Shown: positions 24,930 through 32,933, counted from the first letter of the stretch. The stretch: DNA of 33,193 nucleotides from an uncultured Veillonella sp. (GCA_900544365.1 UQVF01000015.1:1-33193); one strand, 5' to 3'. Made by a program: numbers and translations. The notes: generated by a model not told the origin, from the letters alone.

Positions 24930-25721
24930 TTATCGTAAAAATCCTGTTAATGGAGAGGAAGCAGTACCGCCTGTTTCAAGTGTTGGTCCTAATTTTGACA
25001 AATATGCCAATCGTCCTGCTTGAATGGCTAATCCAAAGGCCTTTGCCATACCACGAATATGGCCCGCAGAGGCTACGGCAGTATTCGCCATAATCGCAGC
25101 TACGCCCATTTCCATCGCTTCTGCTGCTTGGGAGGGAGCTCCGATACCAGCATCTACAATGATAGGTAAGTCAATTTCATTCACTAAAATTTTAATAAAT
25201 TCCTTCGTCTGTAATCCACGATTAGATCCGATAGGGGCAGCTAAAGGCATCACTGCGGCGGCACCAGCATTGACTAAATCACGAGCTACTTCTAAATCTG
25301 GATACATATAAGGCAAAACGATAAATCCTTCGTTAGCTAAGATCTCCGTTGCTTTAATCGTCTCTCCATTGTGAGGTAGTAAATATTTAGAATCTTTCAT
25401 AATTTCTACTTTTACAAAATCTCCACAACCTGTAGCTCGGGATAAGCGCGCAATGCGCACCGCTTCTTCCGCATCTCGAGCACCACTTGTGTTAGGGATT
25501 AAGATAGTATCTTTTGGAATGGCGTCTAAGATATTTTCTACTTCACCCCCCACTGCACGACGCAATGCTAGGGTGATCATTTCAGCCCCTGCCTCTTCTA
25601 AGACAGCTTCGATTAAGTCGATAGAAAATTTGCCAGACCCCAAGATAAATCGAGACTGTAATGTATGTCCCCCTAAAGTCCATGTATCTTGTGTTTCCAT
25701 ATCTTGTACTGAAAGTGTCAT
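24930..25721 (-). CDS. thiG: thiazole synthase ThiG
   Basis: A 263-residue TIM-barrel enzyme that builds the thiazole ring from deoxyxylulose phosphate, ThiS-thiocarboxylate and dehydroglycine. Key marks: LQSRFILGSGKF, the PNTSGARDAEEAVRIARLSR segment, Schiff-base Lys104 in DFVKVEIM, YMYPDLEVARDLVNAGAAAVMPLAAPIGSNRGL and VDAGIGAPSQAAEAMEMG. ATG at 25721 is used because AAGGAGG lies before it and the usual family start follows; a longer frame would run back into thiF. Gap to thiF is 10 bases. Confidence 0.96.
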   Translation of the reverse strand: MTLSVQDMETQDTWTLGGHTLQSRFILGSGKFSIDLIEAVLEEAGAEMITLALRRAVGGEVENILDAIPKDTILIPNTSGARDAEEAVRIARLSRATGCGDFVKVEIMKDSKYLLPHNGETIKATEILANEGFIVLPYMYPDLEVARDLVNAGAAAVMPLAAPIGSNRGLQTKEFIKILVNEIDLPIIVDAGIGAPSQAAEAMEMGVAAIMANTAVASAGHIRGMAKAFGLAIQAGRLAYLSKLGPTLETGGTASSPLTGFLR

Positions 25722-25731
25722 AGGTTCCTCC

Positions 25732-26307
25732 TTAATCAATATCTTCTCCGTGTAATAGTTGAATGACCGCATTTGCCATATGACCAGCACAAACCATAAC
25801 ACGAGCGGCAGTAATTTTTCCGATAGCATCGATATCACTCACACCATCACCGCATAAATACCAACGATGGTGTCTCCGTTCACGGCGAATACCATTACTA
25901 TCGCCCCAACCAGCCATGCCAGAACAACCTACTAGTAAAGGTTCCGTAGGATGAGTTAAGACAACTTCTGTCATCCACGCTTTTGTAACCGCTTTATCCA
26001 CGGCTTCTACAACCATGTCATAGCCATTAATTAATTCAGATAATCGCTCTGGTGTAAGGCATTCATTATGAATGATGACTTCACAGTTTGGATTCATCCG
26101 ATTGAGATGACCTTTCATAGCCTCAACTTTTAACACGCCCACATCATTCACGTCATAGTATTGACGACCTAAATTACTTTCATCCACAACGTCAAAGTCT
26201 ACGATTTCTAGCGTCCCAATTCCAGCACGGCACAATGCCACTGCCACATGGGAACCAACACCGCCCACGCCGATGAGCAGTACTTTTTTATCTTGTAAGG
26301 ATACCAT
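25732..26307 (-). CDS. thiF: ThiS adenylyltransferase ThiF (short form)
   Basis: A 191-residue E1-like enzyme that adenylates the ThiS C-terminus. GVGGVGSHVAVALCRAGIG (from residue 13) binds ATP, VDFDVVDESNLGRQ gives the usual Asp and Arg contacts, and VKVEAMKGHLNRMNP follows. It is shorter than MoeB-type enzymes and has no rhodanese domain. Its ribosome site is formed by the glycine codons at the end of thiS, so the two genes are tightly coupled. Confidence 0.9.
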   Translation of the reverse strand: MVSLQDKKVLLIGVGGVGSHVAVALCRAGIGTLEIVDFDVVDESNLGRQYYDVNDVGVLKVEAMKGHLNRMNPNCEVIIHNECLTPERLSELINGYDMVVEAVDKAVTKAWMTEVVLTHPTEPLLVGCSGMAGWGDSNGIRRERRHHRWYLCGDGVSDIDAIGKITAARVMVCAGHMANAVIQLLHGEDID

Positions 26308-26499
26308 TTAGCCACCTCCTACAAAGGTTACTACTTCCATTGTATCTGCAGCGCTCACACGAGTGCTTTCCCAATCTGCTTTGGAAAGAATCTTTCCATT
26401 AAATTCCACCACGATGCGATCCATGCGAAATGATAAGGCTGTCAGCACCTCTTGTACTGTTTGTCCTTCATAATGATAGGTTGCTCCATTTACTTTCAT
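26308..26499 (-). CDS. thiS: sulfur carrier protein ThiS
   Basis: A 63-residue beta-grasp protein (MKVNGATYHYEGQTVQEVL...RIVVEFNGKIL...TMEVVTFVGGG). Its C-terminal Gly-Gly is adenylated by ThiF and becomes a thiocarboxylate that donates sulfur to ThiG. It ends in three glycines. First gene of the thi operon; AGGAGG lies 5 bases before ATG 26499, and upstream are a hairpin (about 26513-26530) and the riboswitch region. Confidence 0.95.
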   Translation of the reverse strand: MKVNGATYHYEGQTVQEVLTALSFRMDRIVVEFNGKILSKADWESTRVSAADTMEVVTFVGGG

Positions 26500-26592
26500 C
26501 GTATCCTCCTAACTATAGCGTTTGCTATACACCTATTTCAAAACTAGTATACCGCCAATCACCTGTACGGGATTTTCCTCACATACTAGTAT

Positions 26593-26644
26593 AAAAAAAC
26601 AGCACGAAAAACCATACCCGCGGTGGTATGCCCCTTCATGCTGT
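26593..26644 (-). terminator. second terminator-like hairpin between the TPP riboswitch and thiS
   Basis: Outer arms ACAGCAYGAA (26599-26608 with 26635-26644) enclose an inner hairpin CATACC/GGTATG (26612-26617 with 26624-26629), and T7 follows on the minus strand. It lies about 95 bases downstream of the riboswitch terminator and about 95 before thiS. What would regulate it is not known. Confidence 0.6.
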
Positions 26645-26739
26645 AGCACTCTATCGTCTCACTATTCTGTTCTCCTTGTACATCCACTTAGATGTACCTT
26701 CAATTTGTATCCATATACGATATCATCTATAAAAGACAC

Positions 26740-26767
26740 AAAAAAAGGACATCCTGTTGGATGTCCT
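26740..26767 (-). terminator. TPP-riboswitch terminator
   Basis: A GGACATCC/GGATGTCC hairpin (26747-26767) followed by T7 on the minus strand, starting about 16 bases after the aptamer. Ligand-dependent premature termination is the expected mechanism. Confidence 0.8.
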
Positions 26768-26782
26768 CAGTATGACGAATCA

Positions 26783-26865
26783 AACTTATCCTACGTTGGC
26801 ATTATCCAAATCAGGTTATGGGTCAAAACATTTGTTTACTCTCAGCCATGAGGCTCCCCAAAGTT
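26783..26865 (-). promoter_or_regulatory. TPP riboswitch (THI element)
   Basis: On the minus strand all aptamer hallmarks are present: closing stem AACTT/AAGTT, GGGGAGCC, GGCTGAGA, then ACCC, AACCTGATTTGGATAATGCC and the CGTAGGA 3' end. It binds thiamine pyrophosphate and would switch off thiSFGH-thiE transcription through the terminator that follows. The promoter lies right before it. Confidence 0.95.
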
Positions 26866-26872
26866 CTCTTTC

Positions 26873-26901
26873 AGTATACGCTGATACGCTGCAATTTGCA
26901 A
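26873..26901 (-). promoter_or_regulatory. promoter of the thi operon
   Basis: TTGCAA (26896-26901) and TATACT (26873-26878) on the minus strand, separated by 17 bases, in the short gap between the CofE-like gene and the riboswitch. Confidence 0.65.
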
Positions 26902-26920
26902 GCCTAAGTATCAACATTTT

Positions 26921-27577
26921 TTATCCTTTTCGCGCAGATACAGAGGCATAATTTTTGATGACAACAATAGGTGTCATTTGGCTATCATTGCCAAATGGAT
27001 TATCGATCAAAATTTGTGCGATTTGTTGTGGTTTCAATCCACGGCTATGCCCCAAAATAGCTGCTCGTTTTAAATCATTCACATCAGCCACACAAGCCCC
27101 ATAGGCTCCTGTGGCCTTCATAATAGCATCGGCTACTGCATGTGGTTGTTTTGGTCCATATACAATACATTTATCAAATGGAGGCATCGTACCCGTTACA
27201 TCATCTGTTAAGGATGCTGTACGCGCCATTTGATAGAACACACCAGATTTTTTGAACACCTTAGCTACGGCGCCACAGAAGAAGGCAAACATCATTTTCC
27301 ATTCTCCTTCTTTATCCATAGCCGCCTGCATACCATATACAGATGCCATAGATCCATCTGGATGGATAAAGCGATTTAAAAATTTAGCTTGCCAAGATAC
27401 TTTCAAATCTTCTGGACGTGTGAACTCCCCTTGAGTGATAGCCACGACGGATTCTGCTACACACACAATATCCTCTGGTCCAATATACGGCCCTGCAAAT
27501 TCTACAATAGCCTCTACGATATCATCTTTATTCGTTAAAATGCGCGTAGGGATTGGTAAAAGTTCTAATTCTGCCAT
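26921..27577 (-). CDS. CofE-like (F420-0:glutamate ligase family) protein
   Basis: A 218-residue protein resembling coenzyme F420-0:L-glutamate ligases: LLPIPTRILTNKDDIVEAI near the start, GPEDIVCVAESVVAITQG, SLTDDVTGTMPPFDK and VADVNDLKRAAILGHSRGL. I see no other F420 genes in the window and this kind of anaerobe is not expected to make F420, so the true amide-forming reaction is unknown. It is preceded by a membrane-anchored unknown and murI, and the thi promoter follows it. RBS AGGAGG before ATG 27577. Confidence 0.7.
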   Translation of the reverse strand: MAELELLPIPTRILTNKDDIVEAIVEFAGPYIGPEDIVCVAESVVAITQGEFTRPEDLKVSWQAKFLNRFIHPDGSMASVYGMQAAMDKEGEWKMMFAFFCGAVAKVFKKSGVFYQMARTASLTDDVTGTMPPFDKCIVYGPKQPHAVADAIMKATGAYGACVADVNDLKRAAILGHSRGLKPQQIAQILIDNPFGNDSQMTPIVVIKNYASVSARKG

Positions 27578-27587
27578 GATATACCTC

Positions 27588-28127
27588 CTATTTACGCATT
27601 GCTACTTCTAACTCTTCCGCAGTTAGAATAATTCTAGTTTTTGAAATACGGTATGCCTCACGACCTACTACTTGATGATAGATATCAATCGGCATATCCG
27701 GGAATCCAACTAAATCTTTACGTATATTACCACTATTTGCCGTCATTACTAGGCGCAAACGAATGGTACTGCCTTGACGTTGCTTATATACTAAGGCTTC
27801 CCAATAGCCATCATGACGTTCTGCTTTTGCATCGGTCAACCACGATTGAATTTGTACGTTATCAAATTGTTCTTGTGGCAACAAGTGACGAGGGAACATA
27901 TCCATAATAGTCCCGTATTGTTTTCCTCTATTTACAAATGGAATATCCGTAGATAATACCACTTGATCAAAACTAATGTCTTCCACTACAAATGGAGTAC
28001 GGCGTTTTACCATAATCACAATGTCTTCATTGCCTTGGCGCCATGCAAAGATGCGATAGGCGATGTAAATAACAGCAATGATACAAGCAATCCACACCAG
28101 GGTATCAATGAATGTGTAAATATACAT
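27588..28127 (-). CDS. membrane-anchored protein of unknown function
   Basis: A 179-residue protein with one N-terminal membrane segment (about residues 6-27, DTLVWIACIIAVIYIAYRI) and then a soluble, mixed alpha/beta domain of about 145 residues, basic overall and rich in beta-type stretches (DISFDQVVLSTDIPFVNRG, STIRLRLVMTANSG). I do not recognise the family. It lies 8 bases after murI and 10 before the CofE-like gene, so the three are probably one transcript. RBS AGGAGG before ATG 28127. Confidence 0.75.
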   Translation of the reverse strand: MYIYTFIDTLVWIACIIAVIYIAYRIFAWRQGNEDIVIMVKRRTPFVVEDISFDQVVLSTDIPFVNRGKQYGTIMDMFPRHLLPQEQFDNVQIQSWLTDAKAERHDGYWEALVYKQRQGSTIRLRLVMTANSGNIRKDLVGFPDMPIDIYHQVVGREAYRISKTRIILTAEELEVAMRK

Positions 28128-28135
28128 ACTTCCTC

Positions 28136-28954
28136 CTATAGAGTAATGAGTTTAGCTTCTAAGCTAGTATCCTTGAAAATATCTTGTACGATAGGCGTCA
28201 CCCGTTCTGCGTGACTTGTGACACAAACTTGTATAGTCCCAATACGGCCTGTTGTCTGTTCCAGATCTTCCCCGTACAAAATAGCTCCTACTGCATCAGA
28301 TGTTTCCCATGCAGGATCTACAAAGCAAATACGGTCTCCTGCTAACTCTCGTAATACAGGTTCAACTAGTGGATAATGAGTGCACCCCAGAATGGCTACC
28401 TCTACATTGGTATCTACCAATGGTTTTACGCATTCTTTGGCGCACTCCCGCAGAATAGCATCATCCAAATGACCTTCTTCAATGCAAGCCGCTAGATCTT
28501 TACAGCCTTGTTCTACCACTTTTACATGGGGTTTTAAACTATGCACTGCATCCATATGTTTATGGCTATTGATAGTAGCCACGGTAGCCATAATCCCTAA
28601 CGGACCTTTTCTCTTCTGTTTCACCTTGACACGGAGCGCATCATGAATCCCCTGCGACATGCCCACAATAGGTACATCAAATCGCTTGGATAATTTGTCC
28701 AAAGCTACTACCGAAAATGTATTACAAGCAATCACCATAAGCTTCACTGGTTGTGCTATCAAAAATTCTGCAATTCTTGTAGCAATTGCTTCTATTTCTT
28801 CTTTCGACTTATTTCCTACTGGATTGTTCGCACTATCTCCGACGTAAATAAAATCTTCTTCTGGAAATTCCTGTGCTAGCACAGATAATACAGATAATCC
28901 ACCGATGCCAGAGTCGAATACTCCAATAGGTAATTCTTTCTGTATGGGCGTCAT
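28136..28954 (-). CDS. murI: glutamate racemase MurI
   Basis: A 272-residue enzyme that makes D-glutamate for peptidoglycan. D14 in FDSGIGGLSVL, C77 in VIACNTFS and C191 in ILGCTHYPL are the catalytic and flanking positions. Two deviations from the usual pattern are seen: ACNTFS in place of ACNTAS, and GDSANNPVGNKS where most enzymes have GDTARxPYGxKS. The two cysteines and the Asp are intact, so I expect activity. It starts 3 bases after the thioesterase stop codon with RBS GGAGGAG. Confidence 0.92.
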   Translation of the reverse strand: MTPIQKELPIGVFDSGIGGLSVLSVLAQEFPEEDFIYVGDSANNPVGNKSKEEIEAIATRIAEFLIAQPVKLMVIACNTFSVVALDKLSKRFDVPIVGMSQGIHDALRVKVKQKRKGPLGIMATVATINSHKHMDAVHSLKPHVKVVEQGCKDLAACIEEGHLDDAILRECAKECVKPLVDTNVEVAILGCTHYPLVEPVLRELAGDRICFVDPAWETSDAVGAILYGEDLEQTTGRIGTIQVCVTSHAERVTPIVQDIFKDTSLEAKLITL

Positions 28955-28957
28955 TCC

Positions 28958-29368
28958 CTACTCCTCCTCTGCTACGGCTTTCATAGGTTTGAAAAATACG
29001 TCTGGCAAACGAATGATTTTACCGGTTTCCTTGGAGGTGAACACATTTTGAGTGTCTCCAGTACATATCAGCGCACCATCACTTTCACGGATAATCCGAT
29101 ATGTGAAAGTACATTGAGCCCGTGACAAAGAGGCCACTGTTAATTCCACCCGCAATACATCGTCAAAGCGCGCCACTTCCTTATATTCACAGCTCACTTT
29201 TGTAATAGGAAAGACGATGCCCTCCTGCATCATGTCCCATAGACTAATACCACAACGGCGGAAATATTCAATTCTTCCCATTTCAAACCATCGTAAATGA
29301 TTCGTATGATGGGCTATCTCCATCATGTCCGTTTCATAAAATCGGACACGCAATGATGTAGAAATCAT
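28958..29368 (-). CDS. 4HBT-type acyl-CoA thioesterase (YbgC/FadM-like)
   Basis: A 136-residue hot-dog-fold protein. RVRFYETDMMEIAHHTNHLRWFEMGRIEYFRRCGI matches the catalytic helix region of YbgC/4HBT thioesterases, where the Asp of ETD is the active-site acid. EVARFDDVLRVELTVASL follows as usual. The acyl substrate is unknown. RBS AAGGAGG before ATG 29368; next gene is murI. Confidence 0.85.
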   Translation of the reverse strand: MISTSLRVRFYETDMMEIAHHTNHLRWFEMGRIEYFRRCGISLWDMMQEGIVFPITKVSCEYKEVARFDDVLRVELTVASLSRAQCTFTYRIIRESDGALICTGDTQNVFTSKETGKIIRLPDVFFKPMKAVAEEE

Positions 29369-29389
29369 CGTATACCTCCTTTCCTATGC

Positions 29390-29416
29390 AATAAGAGGCT
29401 CCAAGGAGCCCCTTTT
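29390..29416 (-). terminator. possible terminator after the YkvA gene
   Basis: A GGCTCC/GGAGCC hairpin (29395-29412) lies 10 bases after the stop codon. The T-run on the minus strand is poor (TCTTATT), so this is weak; in the plus direction it has TTTT. Confidence 0.4.
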
Positions 29417-29421
29417 ACTAC

Positions 29422-29766
29422 TTAATCAATTGATCCGATAGGCACAAATTTTTGTGCTTGTTCTTTATGAGAAGCCTTAATATAACGATTGGCAACCTTC
29501 ATAGCAATAGACAAGACGGCTATATCATCGACCCAGCCAAGGCCTGGTACACTATCTGGGATAAAATCAATAGGTAAAATTAAATATCCCAAGGCCCCTG
29601 CAATGACAGCCTTCACAAATTTTGGCGTGTCTTTATCACGTAAACAATAATATAACATTACTGCTTTTCGTGCAAACATAATATTACGGCCCATACGATT
29701 CACTGTAGACATAAAGGCATCAGATGTAAATGTTTTTCCATACTTAAGGATTTGTAAAATATTCAT
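29422..29766 (-). CDS. YkvA family protein (DUF1232)
   Basis: A 114-residue protein with the DUF1232 core: YYCLRDKDTPKFVKAVIAGALGYLILPIDFIPDSVPGLGWVDDIAVLSIAM. The family has one or two membrane-associated helices and the invariant P-DxIPD motif. Function unknown. It follows the DUF697-like gene by 17 bases and both concern the membrane; AGAGAGG lies before ATG 29766. Confidence 0.88.
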   Translation of the reverse strand: MNILQILKYGKTFTSDAFMSTVNRMGRNIMFARKAVMLYYCLRDKDTPKFVKAVIAGALGYLILPIDFIPDSVPGLGWVDDIAVLSIAMKVANRYIKASHKEQAQKFVPIGSID

Positions 29767-29783
29767 AGTGATGACCTCTCTGA

Positions 29784-30956
29784 TTATTGTTTGAAATTAT
29801 CTTTTGCTTGTTCTGCTAAATCGATGGCTTTTTCTTTCGTTTGTTCCGCTAATTCTATAGCTGTTTCTTTTACAAGCTCTGCTTTTTCACGAATGTCTTG
29901 CACTGCTTCTTGTGCTTGATCAATCGCTTTCGCTGTCAACTCAGAAGCTTTTTCTTCTACTTGCTGTAGTGTTGGCTCCACAACCTCTTTCACTTGTTGA
30001 AGTTTTGGCTCCACTACTTCTTTAACCTGTTGAAGAGTAGGCTCTACAGCTTCTTTAACATCCTGCATAACAGCAGTTGCTTTTTCTACTACTGGTTCTA
30101 CTTTAGTTTGTAAAGAGTCGTTAATTGATTGACGTACAGTTTCCGCTTTTTCGTAGGCTGCATGTGTATAGGCACTTGCTTTAGATGCTGATGTACCTGC
30201 TACACTTCCAGTCAAAGATAAGGCTTCTGTAGCTAAAATTTTAAGCAACGAACCTACACCTTTTGCCGCATGACGAGCATTATCTAGTAATTCTTCATTA
30301 CCACTTTTTTCTAATGTATCTTTCACAGTCGCTACTAAGATAGATACCGCTCCTACTGCAAGGCCTTTCACAGCACCAATATTAGCTAGCAAATCAGCAC
30401 CTACAAAGGAACTTGCAAATCCTTTCGCACTTGCTAAATAGTCATTACCTGATACATGAACGCCTTCTAAGAAATCTACCTCTTCATTACCCAAAGGTTT
30501 ATTGCGTAGTGGAGTATTCGCCAATGTCATTACTGTTTCTTTATTATATTCATAGATATCTACTAAGCGTTGACGATATTCTTCATAATTAGGACATGTT
30601 GGCATACCATCTTCAATCCATTTGGCTGCCATTTTACCTACACCATAGGTAATTGCTGCAGCTACTGGCACTCGAAGAATCATCGTTGGCACCATGGTGC
30701 ATACTAAGGCCGCCACAGCACTGCCTCCAAGGCCTACTAAAAAACCGGTAATCCCTTCTTTTGCAGGGCATACACCATAGGCTTGAGCAATACGAGATAC
30801 CATGTACACATCATTTGCCAATAACCCTATATAATTAAATTTTGGTAATGCTCCGATACCAGCTGCACGAGCAGCAGCCCAACGACAAATCATTTCCACT
30901 TCTTCTTGTACATTCGTTACATCAGTAAGTGTTGTATTATATTCCAACTGTTCCAT
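29784..30956 (-). CDS. DUF697-like membrane protein with C-terminal amphipathic repeats
   Basis: A 390-residue protein. Residues about 20-115 fit a DUF697/YcjF-like helical domain (GIGALPKFNYIGLLANDVYMVSRIAQAYG, then hydrophobic Gly/Ala-rich segments). The middle has further hydrophobic helices. The last 130 residues are charged, Pro-poor helices built of 11-residue repeats: three copies of VKExVEPxLQQ at about 280-330, then ETAIELAEQTK and EKAIDLAEQAK. Such 11-mers resemble apolipoprotein or LEA-type amphipathic helices that bind lipid surfaces. Function unknown. RBS AGGAG before ATG 30956. Confidence 0.7.
   Translation of the reverse strand: MEQLEYNTTLTDVTNVQEEVEMICRWAAARAAGIGALPKFNYIGLLANDVYMVSRIAQAYGVCPAKEGITGFLVGLGGSAVAALVCTMVPTMILRVPVAAAITYGVGKMAAKWIEDGMPTCPNYEEYRQRLVDIYEYNKETVMTLANTPLRNKPLGNEEVDFLEGVHVSGNDYLASAKGFASSFVGADLLANIGAVKGLAVGAVSILVATVKDTLEKSGNEELLDNARHAAKGVGSLLKILATEALSLTGSVAGTSASKASAYTHAAYEKAETVRQSINDSLQTKVEPVVEKATAVMQDVKEAVEPTLQQVKEVVEPKLQQVKEVVEPTLQQVEEKASELTAKAIDQAQEAVQDIREKAELVKETAIELAEQTKEKAIDLAEQAKDNFKQ
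29961..30059 (-). repeat. three tandem 33-bp coding repeats
   Basis: Units at 29961-29993, 29994-30026 and 30027-30059, each encoding an 11-residue VKExVEPxLQQ repeat of the DUF697-like protein. Copy-number change by slippage would stay in frame. Confidence 0.8.
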
Positions 30957-31011
30957 ATGTATCTCCTATAGTTACCACAAAACATTAAGTGTCAATGTAC
31001 TTATTACCTTT

Positions 31012-31041
31012 ATTGTATCAAATTTCGTTATGAATTACCAA
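31012..31041 (-). promoter_or_regulatory. promoter of the DUF697-like and YkvA genes
   Basis: TTGGTA (31036-31041) and TACAAT (31012-31017) on the minus strand, 18 bases apart, right after the SDR stop codon. A perfect TTGACA at 30990-30995 lies nearer but has only a poor -10 partner. Confidence 0.5.
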
Positions 31042-31805
31042 CTTGTTAATCCACCATCTACTGTCCATGCTGCACCTGTTACAAAAGAGGCTTTTTCGCT
31101 GATGAGAAAAGCGATAACTTCTCCTACTTCACGGGGCTGAGCGATACGCCCTAATGGATAATGTAACGCCATTTCTTCTTTCGCTTTTACAATATCACCA
31201 GATGGTTCATTAGCTAACTGTTTCGCTACTAATGATGTATCTACATCTCCTGGACATACACAGTTCACTCGCACACGATGCGGTGCCATTTCTAGCGACA
31301 AAGATTTAGTGAAGCTTACTACAGCCCCTTTAGACGCACCATACACAGTGCATGCCACATTACCTTGAAGGCCTGCATCACTAGAAATGGTCACGATGCT
31401 ACCATGAACTTGTTTCAAATACGGTGCTGCGGCTTGGCATAAAAAGACAGTACCTTTCACATTAGTCCCAAACATTTCATCAAAATTTTGCTCATCCACA
31501 TCCTCTAACAATCGTTCTTCGTAATAGCCAGCTGCTGTTACCAACGCATTCAAATTGCCAAATAGTCGCACGGTATCTTCTACAATACGTCGGCAATTCA
31601 TAACCTTACTCACATCGCCTTGTACAAATCGTACTTTTGAAGAAATACGGCGTAATTTTACCACTGCCTCTTGTCCATCCCATTCATTACGACCATTGAT
31701 GACAACGCACCATCCCTGTTTTAGCAGTAATTCTGCTGTTGCAAATCCTATACCTGATGTACCACCACTAATCAATGCCACCTGATTATCGCTAAACTTT
31801 TGCAT
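31035..31805 (-). CDS. SDR family NAD(P)-dependent oxidoreductase
   Basis: A 256-residue classical short-chain dehydrogenase. Cofactor motif GGTSGIG (residues 14-20), GDVSK for the adenine ring, TAAG where NAAG is usual, catalytic S141/S142 in TISSDAG, Y155 and K159 in YGASKG, and CPGDVDT. The C-terminus ALISEKASFVTGAAWTVDGG is typical of the FabG-like group. An Arg at residue 39 (INGRN) favours NADP. The substrate cannot be read from sequence. It follows the TauE/SafE permease by 11 bases. Confidence 0.9.
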   Translation of the reverse strand: MQKFSDNQVALISGGTSGIGFATAELLLKQGWCVVINGRNEWDGQEAVVKLRRISSKVRFVQGDVSKVMNCRRIVEDTVRLFGNLNALVTAAGYYEERLLEDVDEQNFDEMFGTNVKGTVFLCQAAAPYLKQVHGSIVTISSDAGLQGNVACTVYGASKGAVVSFTKSLSLEMAPHRVRVNCVCPGDVDTSLVAKQLANEPSGDIVKAKEEMALHYPLGRIAQPREVGEVIAFLISEKASFVTGAAWTVDGGLTSW

Positions 31806-31816
31806 AGTTACTCCTA

Positions 31817-32593
31817 TTATATAATGCCCTGTGAAAGTAAATAGTCATAGGTTAATTTTATCAGCATAGTCAGAGACATAACAATGAACACAAAGCGTAC
31901 TAATCCTGTCCCTTTTACCATCGCTAGTTTAGACCCTGTAGTAGCTCCAATAATTTGTCCCGCTGCTACTGCCAGTCCGTACCCATAATGAACTTGATCC
32001 ATATAGATAAACATCATTAAAGAGCCAAAGTTACTGACTGTATTAAGGACTTTTGCATTGCCAGAGGCGCCCAAAAAGTCATAGCCCATGAAAAGGAAAT
32101 AAAAAATCAGAAACATTCCTGTTCCAGGGCCAAAAAATCCATCATATAATCCAATTAAGATAGCTACAGACATATACGCAATTAACTTCCATCCACGCTT
32201 AGGTTCAACCTTGGAAATAGCACCCCAATCTTTCTTGGTAAGTACCACAATGAATACAGCTAACAATAACACAATAATAGCTGGCTTCAAAAATGTAGAT
32301 GGTACATAAACCGCTATATATGCCCCCAACATAGAGACGAGCAAAGTAAAGGGAAGAATCCATTTAATCCCATCCCAATTGATTAATTTATTTCTAGCAA
32401 AGTTAATCATTGCTGTACCTGATCCAAAAACGCTAGACAATTTATTTGTCCCAATACACATGGCAACCGGCATATTGGTTAATATCAAGGCAGGCAAAGA
32501 AATCAAACCTCCGCCTCCCACAATAGAATCCACAAATCCTGCTAGGGCTCCTGCGAAAAATAATATGATACCAATGAGTAATTCACCTTCCAT
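31817..32593 (-). CDS. TauE/SafE family (TSUP) permease
   Basis: A 258-residue membrane protein with seven or eight hydrophobic segments and the twofold TSUP pattern: AGFVDSIVGGGGLISLPALIL in the first half and GLYDGFFGPGTGMFLIFYFLFMG in the second. NKLSSVFGSGTAMINFARN is the usual link. TSUP proteins move sulfite, sulfoacetate or other organic anions; the substrate here is unknown. ATG 32593 is preceded by GGAGGG, and a promoter lies at 32611-32640. The SDR gene downstream is probably co-transcribed and could act on the transported compound. Confidence 0.88.
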   Translation of the reverse strand: MEGELLIGIILFFAGALAGFVDSIVGGGGLISLPALILTNMPVAMCIGTNKLSSVFGSGTAMINFARNKLINWDGIKWILPFTLLVSMLGAYIAVYVPSTFLKPAIIVLLLAVFIVVLTKKDWGAISKVEPKRGWKLIAYMSVAILIGLYDGFFGPGTGMFLIFYFLFMGYDFLGASGNAKVLNTVSNFGSLMMFIYMDQVHYGYGLAVAAGQIIGATTGSKLAMVKGTGLVRFVFIVMSLTMLIKLTYDYLLSQGII

Positions 32594-32610
32594 AGGGTGA
32601 GCCCTCCTCT

Positions 32611-32640
32611 TTTATATACATGCACTTACTGTTTTAACAA
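32611..32640 (-). promoter_or_regulatory. promoter of the TSUP permease - SDR unit
   Basis: TTGTTA (32635-32640) and TATAAA (32611-32616) on the minus strand, 18 bases apart. Confidence 0.5.
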
Positions 32641-32645
32641 CACTC

Positions 32646-32933
32646 TTATTCTTCAATACGAGGCAATATTTTGTTATATCCATCCGCCCCATAGTTTAAG
32701 CATCGTTTTACTCGGCTTATGGTGGCCGTACTAGCTCCTGTTAATTCCACAATTTGATCATAACCCGTACCAGCTTTCAACAACTTTGCTACTTCCAAAC
32801 GTTGAGAAATCGATTTCAACTCTCCTATGGTACAGATATCTTCAAAAAATTCATAACATTCTTCCATAGTTTCCAATGACAATATGGCCTTAAATAATTG
32901 GTCATGCGTGGGACTTTTTAGTTTTTGATTCAA
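32646..32933 (-). CDS. YerC/YecD family TrpR-like regulator
   Basis: A 95-residue helical protein of the TrpR-related YerC family: LFKAILSLETMEECYEFFEDICTIGELKSISQRLEVAKLL followed by the helix-turn-helix YDQIVELTGASTATISRVKRCLNYGADGY. Family members are expected to bind DNA; the operator and effector are unknown. I chose TTG at 32933 (LNQKLKSPTHD) because GGAGG lies 10 bases before it, a TATAAT (32985-32990) lies just upstream, and the length then equals that of relatives. The much longer frame from 33077 would run through this promoter and a terminator. Confidence 0.85.
   Translation of the reverse strand: MNQKLKSPTHDQLFKAILSLETMEECYEFFEDICTIGELKSISQRLEVAKLLKAGTGYDQIVELTGASTATISRVKRCLNYGADGYNKILPRIEE

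Noticed and set aside
26593..26735. T-box leader before thiS
   Set aside because: The ACCGCGG stretch recalls the T-box, but the required TGG before ACC is missing and there is no room for stem I with a specifier loop.
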